Assembly: GCA_029260515.1 (NCBI GenBank)
Contig: JAJDDC010000096.1
Span: 310,001 to 374,000 of the forward strand
Direction: 5' to 3'
DNA length: 64,000 nucleotides
DNA from: Phycisphaerales bacterium
GTDB taxonomy: Bacteria > Planctomycetota > Phycisphaerae > Phycisphaerales > UBA1924
Below the pieces are notes generated by a model. It saw only the letters and a program-made list of their open reading frames with translations, did no database searches and was not told where the DNA came from. Position 1 is the stretch's first letter. Every line of letters starts with the position of its first letter. Both the position numbers and the translations under genes were made by a program. Below are positions 1 to 8,865 of this stretch, piece after piece.

Positions 1-76
1 GCGGGGGAGACTGCTGGACCGTCCGCGCCGCACAAGAGCGGCGGGTCGCTGCCCCGAGCATCAAGGAGTCCCCGGC

Positions 77-1309
77 GTGAGCACACCGCCCGTTGACCGA
101 CGCGAGTTCATGGTGCAGGCGGCCGGCGGGCTCGCCGCCGCCGCCATCATCCCCAGCCTCGCCCACGCCGCGCGCCCCGCTGGCCTCGCGCCCACGCGCG
201 TCGGCGTCGTCGGGCTCGGGCGCCAGGGGCGTTCGATCCTGGCCGAGCTGTCTGTGATCGAGGGCGTGCTGCTGGCGGCGATGTGCGACGTGGACGAGCG
301 CCGCCTGAACGCGGCCAAACGCCGGGCCGCGGACGCCGCGACGTTCTCCTCGCTCGACGACATGCTCAAGGCGGACGCGGTGGACGCCGTCGTCGTCGCG
401 ACACCCACGCACACGCACCGCGAGGTTGCGACCCGCGCGATCGAATCCGGTCGGCATGTCTATTGCGAGGGGCCAATCTCGAACACGATCGAGGACTCGG
501 TCGCGCTGGCAAAGGCGGCGCGTGACACGGACAAGGTCGTCGCCGCGGGGCTGCAGGGTCGGTCTAACCCCGTCTACGACCTGGCGCGGACGTTCGCACG
601 ATCGGACTCGGTCCGCAACATCGTCTCGATGCGCGCCCAGCACCACGAGAAGACGAGCTGGATCACGCCCTCCAACGACCAGGCCCGCTACAAGGAACTC
701 AACTGGCGCCTCGACCCCGCCCGCTCGACCGGGCTCGCGGGCGAGTGGGGTACGCACCAGTTCGACGTCTTCCACTGGTACACCGGGCGGTACCCCGTCC
801 GCGTCATGGGGCACGGCTCGGTCCAGCAGCACAAGGACGGGCGCGAGGTCCACGACACGATCGCGTGCACGCTGATCTTCGACGACGGCGCTGCGCTGCA
901 GTACGCCGCCACGATCGCCAACTCGTACGAGGACCGGTACGAGGTGTTCTACGGCTCCAACGCCGCGATCAAGCTGGCGTGGAGCCACGGCTGGATGTTC
1001 AAGGAGGCCGACGCCCCGACCCAGGGGTGGGAGGTCTACGCCAACCGCCAGCAGTTTCACCAGGACGAGGGCATCACGCTGATCGCGGGGGCGACGAAAC
1101 TGGCCGAGCAGGGCAAGCTCAAAGAGGGGGTGGGCCTGCCGCACTCGTCGCTGTACTACGCACTCGAAAACTGGGTGGACGCGATCGCGGGTGGGGGCGA
1201 GCCCGCCTGCTCGATGGCCGAGGGCGCGCGGGCGACCGCGGTCGGTATCGCCGCCCATCGGGCCTGCGTCGAGGGCGGCGCGGTGGACGTCGAGATGCCG
1301 GACGTTTGA
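77..1309 (+). CDS. Tat-exported Gfo/Idh/MocA family oxidoreductase
   Basis: A 410-residue NAD(P)-dependent oxidoreductase of the Gfo/Idh/MocA family, probably acting on a sugar or sugar derivative outside the cytoplasmic membrane. The GTG start follows an AAGGAG box at 63-68. Residues 8-33 form a twin-arginine signal (RREFMVQAAGG followed by an Ala-rich stretch). The Rossmann fold begins with VGVVGLGRQG near residue 43. The usual EKP catalytic motif reads EGP at residues 131-133, so the lysine normally found in this family is replaced by glycine; substrate and even catalytic activity are therefore uncertain. Tat-secreted members are abundant in planctomycetes. The next gene on the same strand starts 21 nt downstream. 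Family assignment is firm; specific function is unknown. Confidence 0.9.
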   Translation: MSTPPVDRREFMVQAAGGLAAAAIIPSLAHAARPAGLAPTRVGVVGLGRQGRSILAELSVIEGVLLAAMCDVDERRLNAAKRRAADAATFSSLDDMLKADAVDAVVVATPTHTHREVATRAIESGRHVYCEGPISNTIEDSVALAKAARDTDKVVAAGLQGRSNPVYDLARTFARSDSVRNIVSMRAQHHEKTSWITPSNDQARYKELNWRLDPARSTGLAGEWGTHQFDVFHWYTGRYPVRVMGHGSVQQHKDGREVHDTIACTLIFDDGAALQYAATIANSYEDRYEVFYGSNAAIKLAWSHGWMFKEADAPTQGWEVYANRQQFHQDEGITLIAGATKLAEQGKLKEGVGLPHSSLYYALENWVDAIAGGGEPACSMAEGARATAVGIAAHRACVEGGAVDVEMPDV

Positions 1310-1330
1310 TTTCGGGTATAACGCCCCACG

Positions 1331-2104
1331 ATGAGCCGCCTGCAGACGCCACGACTCAAAGACCTCCACCCGCTGGCCCGCCTGGGCGTGACGCTCTTGG
1401 TCGTCACGCTGCTCGGCGGGTACGCCCTCTCGGGGCTTCACCTCCGCTGGCACTACGACAACCGCGACGAGCAGGCGGGCTTCACGCTCGACGACGTCCG
1501 CGCCGCGTACCACGGCATCACGTCCGAGTCGCCCCTGCTCGGCGCGCTCAACGCCGGGCACCCCGAGGATCTGGGTGAGACGGACCGCGAAGCCCTGGTC
1601 GCGTGGCTCGAGTCCGACACAATCAACATCGACTACGACAACTTTGACCTGGGCGACGAGGCGCCTGCGGAGATCATCGCCGTTTCGTGCCTCGACTGCC
1701 ACTCCCGCAACGCGACGGGCACGGACGCGTACCCGCGTGTCCCGCTCGACGGCGCCGACGACGTGCTGAGCATCGCGTACTCGCGCGACGTACAGCCGAG
1801 CCCGGTCGAGATCCTGGCGGTCTCGCAGCACACGCATGCGCCGACGATGGCGCTGGTGCTGCTCGTCGTGGGCGCCCTGGGCGTGATGACGAGGTGGTGG
1901 AGGTGGCTGACGGGTTTCGTGCTCGCGGTCGGTGGCCTCGGGTTGCTGTGCGACATGGGCGGGCAGTGGCTCGCGCGCGACAACGACGCGTGGGTGTACG
2001 CGATAGTCGGGGGCGGGATCGCCTACGCGGGCTCGGTAATGCTCGCCGGCCTCGGCGTGATCGTCGATCTCTGGCTACCAGGCGGGAAGGCGAGCCGCGA
2101 CTGA
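1331..2104 (+). CDS. membrane protein with one haem-binding CxxCH motif
   Basis: A 257-residue protein with an N-terminal membrane segment (about residues 17-37), a soluble domain of roughly 125 residues, and three further hydrophobic segments (about 165-184, 188-208, 220-245). The soluble domain contains a single c-type haem motif, CLDCH, at residues 120-124, so it probably faces the periplasm and binds one haem covalently. It has no recognisable enzyme domain; electron transfer is a reasonable inference. There is no Shine-Dalgarno sequence before the ATG, but TATAAC at 1317-1322 sits so close that the message could be almost leaderless. It ends 5 nt before the oppositely oriented isomerase-like gene. 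I do not know a gene name. Confidence 0.75.
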   Translation: MSRLQTPRLKDLHPLARLGVTLLVVTLLGGYALSGLHLRWHYDNRDEQAGFTLDDVRAAYHGITSESPLLGALNAGHPEDLGETDREALVAWLESDTINIDYDNFDLGDEAPAEIIAVSCLDCHSRNATGTDAYPRVPLDGADDVLSIAYSRDVQPSPVEILAVSQHTHAPTMALVLLVVGALGVMTRWWRWLTGFVLAVGGLGLLCDMGGQWLARDNDAWVYAIVGGGIAYAGSVMLAGLGVIVDLWLPGGKASRD

Positions 2105-2109
2105 CCCCT

Positions 2110-3060
2110 TCAGGCGCTCAGGTCGTCGCGCACGCGCTCGAGCAGCACCTTCGTCAGGCGGATGCCCTCGCGCGGCTCGATGCCCTCGCCCTCGTATTCC
2201 ACGCCCACGTAGCCGCTGTACCCCGCGTCCACCACGATCTTCATCATGCGTCGGTAGTCCGTATGGACCTCGTTCCCGTTGTCGTCGAAGTCGTGACTCT
2301 TGGCGCTGACGGCCTTGGCGTAGGGCATCAGCTCGCGCACGCCCTGATACCGGTCGTACCATGCGTCCGGCTCATCCTTGCGCGACCAGTCAAGGCAGAA
2401 GTTCCCGAAGTCGGGCAGCGTGCCGCACCGGGGGCGCCCGACCTTCTCCATCACGCCCGCGAGCCAGGCGCCGTTGGAGCTGAGCCCGCCGTGGTTCTCG
2501 ACGATGACGTTGATCCCGTGCCCGTCGGCATACTCGCACAGGCGCCGCAGCCCGTCGGCGGCCCGGTCCTGCTGCTCCTCGTACGTGCCCGAACTCGCGG
2601 CGTTAACCCTGATCGAGTGACACCCGAGAGTCGCCGCGGCGCCGATCCACTTGTAGTGGTTCTCCACCGCCCGCGTCCGCTTGGCCTCATCGGCGTCGCC
2701 GAGGTTCCCCTCGCCGTCGCACATGATGAGCAGCTGGCGGACGCCCTCGCCGTCGGCCCGCGTGTTGAGTTCCTTCAGGTACGGCTGGTCGGTCGCCTTG
2801 TCCTTGAAGAACGAGTTGACGTACTCGATCGCGTCGATGCCCGCGGCCCGGGACTCGGACGCGAAGTCCAGGTTGCTGATCTCGCCCGCGAACAGCGGCT
2901 TGTTCAGCGACCACTCGGCCAACGAGATGCGGTAGAGAGGATTCGACATCGGGCGGATGCTCCTGGCGGCACACGAGAGCAGGCCCGGGGTGAGCAGGGT
3001 CGCCCCGACCCCCAGAGCGCCCCGTCGCATCGCCTCTCGCCGGGTGATTTCACGCGTCAT
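2110..3060 (-). CDS. Tat-exported sugar phosphate isomerase/epimerase-like TIM-barrel protein
   Basis: A 316-residue protein of the xylose isomerase-like TIM-barrel superfamily. The N-terminus has a twin-arginine motif (TRREAMRRG, arginines 7-8) and a hydrophobic stretch ending in a lipobox-like LLSC with cysteine 30, so it may be a Tat-exported lipoprotein. The barrel carries typical metal-site elements: IEYVN after the first strand, VIVENHGG in the middle, and [11 protein letters not shown] near the end. Such proteins usually isomerise or epimerise keto sugars or inositol derivatives; the substrate cannot be read from the sequence. It converges on the haem protein gene with a 5-nt gap. Confidence 0.85.
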   Translation of the reverse strand: MTREITRREAMRRGALGVGATLLTPGLLSCAARSIRPMSNPLYRISLAEWSLNKPLFAGEISNLDFASESRAAGIDAIEYVNSFFKDKATDQPYLKELNTRADGEGVRQLLIMCDGEGNLGDADEAKRTRAVENHYKWIGAAATLGCHSIRVNAASSGTYEEQQDRAADGLRRLCEYADGHGINVIVENHGGLSSNGAWLAGVMEKVGRPRCGTLPDFGNFCLDWSRKDEPDAWYDRYQGVRELMPYAKAVSAKSHDFDDNGNEVHTDYRRMMKIVVDAGYSGYVGVEYEGEGIEPREGIRLTKVLLERVRDDLSA

Positions 3061-3261
3061 GCGGAGAGTCTAACGCCCGCCCGACTCTGCGGCCGCGCTC
3101 GCGAGGGCCTGGAGTCGATAGCATCGCATTCCAGATTTCTCCCGCGTGGCAGGAATGTTCAAGAGCGGCCGCGCGTTCGGACATCCCCTCGCCGACCGAG
3201 ACTCCATCGGCGGCTGGCGGGCAGTATGCTGCGCGTCTAGGCGAAGGCACGGGGGATCCGC

Positions 3262-4890
3262 ATGACGAAGACAAGCGTTGCTCGATGGGATGACCTCAAG
3301 GCCGGCGAGCCGTTGCACGCGGTCGTCGCCAACGTCGATCTGGTGGTGATCCGATTCGAGCGGGGCGGCGCCGAGGACGTGTCCGTCCTGTTCGGGCGTT
3401 GCCTGCACCGCGGCGCCCTGCTCTCCGACGGGCACATCGACGGCGACAACCTCATCTGCGGCCTGCACGGCTGGGACTACCGCTACGACTCGGGCGTCAG
3501 CGCGTACAACAACGACGAGCGCCTCCACAAGTTCAACGCGTGGGTCGAGGACTTCGGGGGTGAGAAATCGGTGGTTGTGGACGCCGACGAGGTTGCGGCG
3601 TGGGAGAAGCGGAACCCGCAGCCGTACAACCGGGACGAGTACCTCGGCGCGTACCAGGACGTGCACGGCGCTCCCGAGGAGCCGCACGTCGGGCTCATCC
3701 AGCAGCTCGCGCGCGAGGGGCTCTCGAAGGTCGGGCATCACGGCCCGGCCGCGGCGATGGGCGTGCCCCGCCAGGACCTGCCCTCGTGGGACGACCTCCA
3801 GTTTGTAACCGCCCAGATGGCGACCAAGCCCCTGCTCGACGACCACCCGGTCGCAACCGGTGCGGTGATCGGCCCACGGGCGAACAAGCCGCTGGAGCTG
3901 AAGATCCCGCTGTTTGTCAGCGACATGAGCTTCGGGGCGTTATCCGAGGAGGCGAAAACCGCGCTGGCGAAGGGCGCCGAGATCGCAGGGACGGGCATCT
4001 GCTCGGGCGAGGGCGGGATGCTCCCCGACGAGCAGGAGGCCAACTCGCGGTACTTCTATGAACTTGCCAGCGCCAAGTTTGGCTACTCGATCGACAAGGT
4101 CGCCAAGTGCCAGGCGTTCCACTTCAAGGGCGGCCAGGGCGCCAAGACAGGCACAGGAGGGCACCTGCCCGGCGAGAAAGTCGATCAGCGGATCGCCGAG
4201 GTCCGCGGCATCAAGCCGGGCACGCCCGCGATCAGCCCCGCGACGTTCCCCGACCTGAAGACCGCGGCGGACTTCAAGCGTGTTGCCGACGAGGTCCGCG
4301 AGGCGACCGGGGGCATCCCGATCGGCTTCAAGCTCTCGGCACAGCACATCGAAGACGACATCGACTTTGCGCTCGAGGCGTCGGCCGAGTACATCATCCT
4401 CGACGGTCGCGGCGGGGGCACGGGCGCCGCGCCGCTGATATTCCGTGACAACATCTCCGTCCCGACAATCCCCGCGCTGGCCCGGGCCAGGCGCCACCTC
4501 GACAGCGTCTCGCCCGAAACCACGCTCGTGATCACGGGCGGTCTGCGCACGCCGGCGGACTTCGCCAAGGCGTTGGCACTCGGCGCCGACGCCGTCGCGG
4601 TCTCCAACGCGGCCATCCAGGCGATCGGGTGCCTGGGGATGCGGGCGTGCCACACGAACAACTGTCCGGTGGGCATCGCGACGCAGAAGAAGGGTCTGCG
4701 GGCCCGCCTGATCGTGGACGAATCCGCCGAGCGGCTCAAGCGTTTCTTCGAGGCGTCCACGGAGCTGATGGGCGTACTGGCGCGTGCGTGCGGGCACGAT
4801 TCACTGTCGGGGTTCGAGCCACGGGACCTGACGAGCTGGAAGCGTGACGTGGCGGACCTTGCCGGTGTTCGTTTCGGAGGCCCGGCATGA
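3262..4890 (+). CDS. Rieske / FMN-binding glutamate synthase-like fusion protein
   Basis: A 542-residue fusion. Residues 1-110 are a Rieske [2Fe-2S] domain with the ligand pattern C47-x-H49 and C66-x2-H69. From about residue 165 onward it matches the FMN-binding central domain of glutamate synthase (GltB/GltS): GFKLSAQHIEDDIDFA, a glycine-rich LDGRGGGTGAAP, and a [3Fe-4S] ligand set C457-x5-C463-x4-C468. It has neither the amidotransferase nor the C-terminal beta-helix of classical GltB, so it belongs to the stand-alone 'FMN-binding glutamate synthase family' whose reaction is mostly unknown. The last codon overlaps the start of the DUF1622 gene, and two genes on lies a second Rieske fusion, which suggests one redox pathway. 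Domain calls are firm; the reaction is not known. Confidence 0.9.
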   Translation: MTKTSVARWDDLKAGEPLHAVVANVDLVVIRFERGGAEDVSVLFGRCLHRGALLSDGHIDGDNLICGLHGWDYRYDSGVSAYNNDERLHKFNAWVEDFGGEKSVVVDADEVAAWEKRNPQPYNRDEYLGAYQDVHGAPEEPHVGLIQQLAREGLSKVGHHGPAAAMGVPRQDLPSWDDLQFVTAQMATKPLLDDHPVATGAVIGPRANKPLELKIPLFVSDMSFGALSEEAKTALAKGAEIAGTGICSGEGGMLPDEQEANSRYFYELASAKFGYSIDKVAKCQAFHFKGGQGAKTGTGGHLPGEKVDQRIAEVRGIKPGTPAISPATFPDLKTAADFKRVADEVREATGGIPIGFKLSAQHIEDDIDFALEASAEYIILDGRGGGTGAAPLIFRDNISVPTIPALARARRHLDSVSPETTLVITGGLRTPADFAKALALGADAVAVSNAAIQAIGCLGMRACHTNNCPVGIATQKKGLRARLIVDESAERLKRFFEASTELMGVLARACGHDSLSGFEPRDLTSWKRDVADLAGVRFGGPA

Positions 4891-5285
4891 CCCCTCCGCC
4901 GATGACGCACGAGCCGCTGACGCACCCGGCGGAGGCGTACTTCCACGACGTCCTGATCTGGGTCGTGCTCGCGATCAACGCGGTGACGATCGCGGTACTG
5001 GTCTGGGGCGTGGCCTACGGCGTCCTGCGCTTCAGTGTCGTCGAGGCACGCCGGATGCGGGGCGCCTGCTCGGCGCTCGAGATGCAGGCCCTTCGTCGCC
5101 AAGTCGGGTCTTACCTACTGTTCGCACTTGAACTGCTCATCGCAGCGGACGTAATCGAGACGATGATCCGTCCCAGCCTCGCCCAGCTCGGGATCCTCGC
5201 GGGTGTCTCCGCCATCCGCATCGCGACCGGGTACGCGCTGGGACGAGAGGTCGGCGAGCTCGAGAAGGACAACTCGGATGGCTGA
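4887..5285 (+). CDS. DUF1622 family membrane protein
   Basis: A 132-residue membrane protein. It has an N-terminal hydrophobic helix (about residues 17-42) and two further helices in the second half. The motif QVGSYLLFALELLIAADVIE with the following IRP and AIRIATGY is the signature I know for DUF1622. The ATG overlaps the previous stop by 4 nt (ATGA), and the 3' end overlaps the next gene by 8 nt, so all three are translated together. Function is unknown; the position suggests a membrane anchor or quinone-side partner for the two Rieske proteins, which is inference only. Confidence 0.85.
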   Translation: MTPPPMTHEPLTHPAEAYFHDVLIWVVLAINAVTIAVLVWGVAYGVLRFSVVEARRMRGACSALEMQALRRQVGSYLLFALELLIAADVIETMIRPSLAQLGILAGVSAIRIATGYALGREVGELEKDNSDG

Positions 5286-7308
5286 GACCCCCGTGCGCCT
5301 GACATGGCACAAGGTCGCCGAATCGGGCGACCTGCCCGAGGGGCGCGTGAAGACGGTCGCGATCGACCTGGGCGACTCGGTCACCCAGATCTGCCTGACG
5401 CACTCGGGCGGGCAGTACGCCGCCCTCGACAACGCGTGCCCGCACCAGGGCGGACCTCTGGGCGAGGGCTCGATTGAGTGCGCCGACGACGGCTCGTGCT
5501 ACCTCCGCTGCCCCTGGCACGGCTGGGACTTCGACCCGATCACCGGCAAGCCGCCCGGCGGGTACGACGACGGCGTGCCGACCTACCCGGTCGAGGTGCG
5601 CGACGACGGCGTGTACGTCGGGCTCGAGTCGGAGGCGACGCACGTGCGCACGGTCACGGACGTGATGGCCGAGACCATGGTCGCCTGGGGCGTGACGCAC
5701 GTGTTCGGCATGGTTGGGCACTCGAACCTGGGCCTGGCCGACGCGATCCGCAGGCGGTGCGAGGCCGGCGAGATGTCCTACATCGGCGTGCGCCACGAGG
5801 GCGCCGCCGCGTTCGCGGCCAGCGCCTTCGGGAAGCTCACGGGCGAGCCCGCCGCCTGCCTGACGATCGCGGGCCCGGGCGCGACCAACCTGCTCACCGG
5901 CCTGTGGGACGCTCGAGTCGATCGCTCGCCAGTGCTCGCGCTGACCGGGCAGGTCAACCAGCAGGTCTTCGGGCCCGGCGCGTTCCAGGAGCTGCCACTC
6001 AAGGAGGCGTTCAGCGCCGTCGCGGGCTTCAGCCACCTCTGCCTGCCCGGCTCGAACCACGCCGAGCTGATGAGCCTCGCGCTCAAGCACGCGCGGGTCA
6101 ACCGCGAGGTCAGCCACATCATCTTCCCGGACGATGTGCAGACGATCCCTGCCCCGGGAGACGCCGAGCCCGGCACGCCCGACGGGCGTCTCGCGGACGT
6201 GCGGATCACGCCGTCAAGCGATGTGCTCGACGGCGCGGCCGCGATGCTCCGCGAATCGCAGCGCCCGGTCATCATCGTCGGGCACGGCGCCCGCTTCGAG
6301 ATGGACGCGATCCTCGCCCTCGCCGACGAGCTCAAGTGCCCGGTGCTCACCACGTTCAAGGGAAAGGGGCTTGTCGCCGACATGGGCGGCGCCGGCGGCG
6401 GCCACCCGCTCGGGTGCGGCGTCCTCGGTCGCTCGGGCACACCCATCGCAAGCTGGTTCATGAACGAGAGCGATCTGCTGCTTGTGTTCGGCGCCAGCTT
6501 CTCCAACCACACAGGCATCACGTCCAAGAAGCCGACCATCCAGGTCGATCTCGACCGGATGACCCTGGGCAAGTTCCACGGCGTGGACATGCCGGTCTGG
6601 GGCGAGCTGGGCGTGACCGCCCGCCTGCTGCACGACGCGGTCCGGGGGAAGCACGCGAGCCGCGACCACACAGACGAAGTCGCGAAGCGCTGGGCGATCT
6701 GGCGCGAGGAGAAGGCCAGCCGCCTTCGCGACGACCGGGGCAAGGGCGTGAGCTCGATCGCGGTCTTCGACGCGATGAACCGGTTGATCCCCTCCAACGC
6801 GATCATCGCCGTCGATGTGGGCAACAACACGTACAGTTTCGGGCGGTACTTCGAGGCCTCGGGCGAACAGGCGGTCCTGATGTCGGGCTACCTTGGCTCG
6901 ATCGGCTTCGGCTACCCCGCCGCCATCGGCGCCTGGGCCGCGACGCAGGCCAGGGGCAAGTGGGGTGGCCGCTTCGAGGGGCGCCCCGTCGTCGCGGTGA
7001 CGGGCGACGGCGGCTTCGGGCAATACCCCTGGGAGGTCAACACCGCGGTGCTCCACCGCATGAACATCACCCACGTCCTGCTCAACAACAACGAGCTGGG
7101 CAAGATCTCCAAGGAGCAACGCGCCGGCGGCTGGGAGGTCTGGCAGACCGGGCTGTCCAACCCGGGCATCGCCGACTACGTGAACGCGTGCGGCGGCCTG
7201 GGCATCCGCGTCGAGGACCGGGCGGGCCTCGACCGGGCGATCGCAGCGGCCCTTGCGCATGATGGCCCGGCGACCGTCGAGGTGATGACGGATGCCGACC
7301 TGATCTAG
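5278..7308 (+). CDS. Rieske / thiamine pyrophosphate-dependent enzyme fusion
   Basis: A 676-residue fusion. The ATG at 5278 overlaps the DUF1622 stop and begins the Rieske domain exactly; longer upstream starts would lie inside the previous gene. The Rieske ligands are C54-x-H56 and C78-x2-H81. From residue 120 the protein is a three-domain ThDP enzyme of the pyruvate oxidase/acetolactate synthase family: the activating glutamate E174 in VRHEG, a central domain with VIIVGHGAR, and the ThDP/Mg motif from G576-D577-G578 to N603-N604. In ordinary family members decarboxylation or ligation of a 2-oxo acid is usual. Fusion to a Rieske domain suggests electrons leave the ThDP intermediate through [2Fe-2S], as in pyruvate oxidases that feed the membrane. 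Substrate unknown. Confidence 0.88.
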   Translation: MAETPVRLTWHKVAESGDLPEGRVKTVAIDLGDSVTQICLTHSGGQYAALDNACPHQGGPLGEGSIECADDGSCYLRCPWHGWDFDPITGKPPGGYDDGVPTYPVEVRDDGVYVGLESEATHVRTVTDVMAETMVAWGVTHVFGMVGHSNLGLADAIRRRCEAGEMSYIGVRHEGAAAFAASAFGKLTGEPAACLTIAGPGATNLLTGLWDARVDRSPVLALTGQVNQQVFGPGAFQELPLKEAFSAVAGFSHLCLPGSNHAELMSLALKHARVNREVSHIIFPDDVQTIPAPGDAEPGTPDGRLADVRITPSSDVLDGAAAMLRESQRPVIIVGHGARFEMDAILALADELKCPVLTTFKGKGLVADMGGAGGGHPLGCGVLGRSGTPIASWFMNESDLLLVFGASFSNHTGITSKKPTIQVDLDRMTLGKFHGVDMPVWGELGVTARLLHDAVRGKHASRDHTDEVAKRWAIWREEKASRLRDDRGKGVSSIAVFDAMNRLIPSNAIIAVDVGNNTYSFGRYFEASGEQAVLMSGYLGSIGFGYPAAIGAWAATQARGKWGGRFEGRPVVAVTGDGGFGQYPWEVNTAVLHRMNITHVLLNNNELGKISKEQRAGGWEVWQTGLSNPGIADYVNACGGLGIRVEDRAGLDRAIAAALAHDGPATVEVMTDADLI

Positions 7309-7332
7309 GCTCGTACGCCCCCAGGCGGCCTC

Positions 7333-7362
7333 TTGACATGAATATGCATTGTGCTGTATAAT
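7333..7362 (+). promoter_or_regulatory. sigma-70-type promoter of argR and probably the arg operon
   Basis: Perfect TTGACA at 7333-7338 and perfect TATAAT at 7357-7362, separated by 18 bp. The expected start point, 5-8 nt after the -10 box, falls at 7367-7370, which coincides with the ATG of argR at 7369. No Shine-Dalgarno sequence can fit between, so argR mRNA is probably leaderless. This is the only fully consensus promoter I found in the window. Confidence 0.85.
7337..7354 (+). promoter_or_regulatory. ARG-box-like operator inside the argR promoter spacer
   Basis: TGAATATGCATTGT (7339-7352) lies between the -35 and -10 boxes. The first half matches the ArgR half-site TGAAT of the E. coli ARG box and the second half keeps ATT of ATTCA. 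Binding of ArgR here would block the promoter, giving autoregulation and arginine control of the genes downstream. The match is partial, so binding is an inference from sequence and position. Confidence 0.5.
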
Positions 7363-7368
7363 CATGCC

Positions 7369-7842
7369 ATGCGGGAACGCCGCCGGAATATCCTGATCTC
7401 GCTCCTGCGTGACCTCCCCCTGCACAGCCAGGAAGACGTGGTCGCGGCCCTCGCCGAGGCCGGGATCGAGGTCACCCAGGCGACGGTCTCCCGCGACCTT
7501 TCTGCCCTCGGCGTGCTCAAGGGCCCGGGCGGGTACCAGCTCCCGGAGGACGCCGCCCGCGCACACGGGGGTGGGGAGCGGGAGCTCGAAGCCGCCCTCC
7601 GCGACCACGTCGTGACGGTCGCATCGGCCGACGCCCTCGTCGTTGTCAGGACCGCCCCAGGGCACGCAGACCTGCTCGGGGTCGCCCTCGACCGGAGCCC
7701 GCCCGACGACGTCGTCGGCACGATCGCGGGCGACGACACGCTCTTCATCGCAACCCCGAGCAAGGCGGCCGCGGCCAGGCTCGCGGCACGCATCAACAAG
7801 CTCCTCGCCGACGAGGACTCTCACCGGGAGGACGTCGCGTGA
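7369..7842 (+). CDS. argR: arginine repressor ArgR
   Basis: A 157-residue regulator. Residues 1-65 form the winged helix that binds ARG boxes, including the SQEDVVAAL helix and VTQATVSRDL, the diagnostic recognition helix of ArgR/AhrC. The C-terminal half has the arginine-binding, hexamer-forming fold with the GTIAGDDTLFI strand-loop. ATG 7369 is preferred over an in-frame GTG at 7351 because that codon lies upstream of the -10 box and would not be transcribed. The stop codon overlaps the start of argF' by 4 nt (GTGA), so repressor and pathway genes share a transcript. With arginine bound it should repress the operon. Confidence 0.93.
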   Translation: MRERRRNILISLLRDLPLHSQEDVVAALAEAGIEVTQATVSRDLSALGVLKGPGGYQLPEDAARAHGGGERELEAALRDHVVTVASADALVVVRTAPGHADLLGVALDRSPPDDVVGTIAGDDTLFIATPSKAAAARLAARINKLLADEDSHREDVA

Positions 7843-8843
7843 GTGCTCGCAACTTCATCACCACCCAGGACTGGTCCGCAGACGAACTGCAGGCGCTCAT
7901 CGACGACGCGGGCGTGCTCAAGAAGACACCGGTCCAGCCCCGCCTGGGGGGCAAGACAGTCGCGCTGCTGTTCTTCAACCCCTCGCTGCGGACACGGACG
8001 TCGTTCGAGGTCGGGGCCTGGCAGATGGGCGCACACGCCGTGGTCCTCGAGCCGGGCAAGGGCGCCTGGGCGATGGCGTTCGAGGACGGCGAGGTCATGG
8101 ACGGCGAGGCCGAGGAGCACGTCCGCGAGGCCGCCCGTGTGCTCTCGCGGTACTGCGACCTGATCGCGGTGAGGCGCTTCCCGGAGTTCAAGGACTGGTC
8201 GATCGATCGGCGGGACCACGTCATAAAGGCGTTCGCGGCCCACGCGACCGTCCCCGTGATCAACATGGAGACGATCGTCCATCCCTGCCAGGAGCTTGCC
8301 CACGCGATGGCCCTCCAGGAGCGTCTGGGAGACCTCAAGAACAAGAAGTACGTCCTGACCTGGACCTACCACCCCAAGCCCCTGAACACGGCGGTCGCCA
8401 ACTCCGCCGCCATGATCTCCACCAAGCTCGGCATGGACGTCACGCTCCTGTGCCCAGACGAGCGGTACCTGCTCGACCCGATGTTCATGGACGCGGCCCA
8501 GCACAACGCCACGGCATCGGGCGGGTCGTTCAAGGTCTCGCACGACATCGACGAAGCGTACAAAGGCGCCGACGTGGTGTACGCCAAGTCCTGGGGCTCG
8601 CTGGCGATGTACGGGCACTGGGCCGACGAGCGGGCGGTCCGCGAGAAGTTCAAGCACTTCATCGTCGATGAGGCCAAGATGGCCAAGACGAACAACGCGG
8701 TGTTCAGCCACTGCCTCCCGGCGCGGCGGAATATCAAGGCGACCGACGCGGTAATGGATTCCCCGTCGTCGCTCATCATCGAGGAGGCGGAGAACCGCCT
8801 GCACGTGCAGAAGGCCCTGATGTCCAAGCTGCTCGGCGCCTGA
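7839..8843 (+). CDS. argF': N-acetylornithine carbamoyltransferase
   Basis: A 334-residue transcarbamylase that makes N-acetylcitrulline from N-acetylornithine and carbamoyl phosphate. It carries the carbamoyl-phosphate motif SLRTRT (49-54), HPCQ (148-151) and HCLP (291-294). It is close to the Xanthomonas enzyme throughout. Two residues support acetyl-ornithine as substrate: E92 in AEEH, which is proline in the N-succinylornithine enzyme of Bacteroides, and K300 in RRNIK, corresponding to the carboxylated lysine of the Xanthomonas enzyme. An ordinary ornithine carbamoyltransferase would have SMG near the C-terminus; here the region is different. GTG start overlaps argR. Substrate is inferred from family knowledge, with good confidence. 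Confidence 0.93.
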   Translation: MSARNFITTQDWSADELQALIDDAGVLKKTPVQPRLGGKTVALLFFNPSLRTRTSFEVGAWQMGAHAVVLEPGKGAWAMAFEDGEVMDGEAEEHVREAARVLSRYCDLIAVRRFPEFKDWSIDRRDHVIKAFAAHATVPVINMETIVHPCQELAHAMALQERLGDLKNKKYVLTWTYHPKPLNTAVANSAAMISTKLGMDVTLLCPDERYLLDPMFMDAAQHNATASGGSFKVSHDIDEAYKGADVVYAKSWGSLAMYGHWADERAVREKFKHFIVDEAKMAKTNNAVFSHCLPARRNIKATDAVMDSPSSLIIEEAENRLHVQKALMSKLLGA

Positions 8844-8865
8844 CCGCGCGAGCACGGAGATTGCC

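Noticed and set aside
1317..1322. TATAAC as promoter of the monohaem gene
   Set aside because: No -35 hexamer at a usual spacing; the gene may be read through from the preceding one.
5478..7262. 594-codon plus-strand frame overlapping the ThDP enzyme
   Set aside because: Arg-rich shadow in the second frame; the ThDP enzyme has all family motifs in the other frame.
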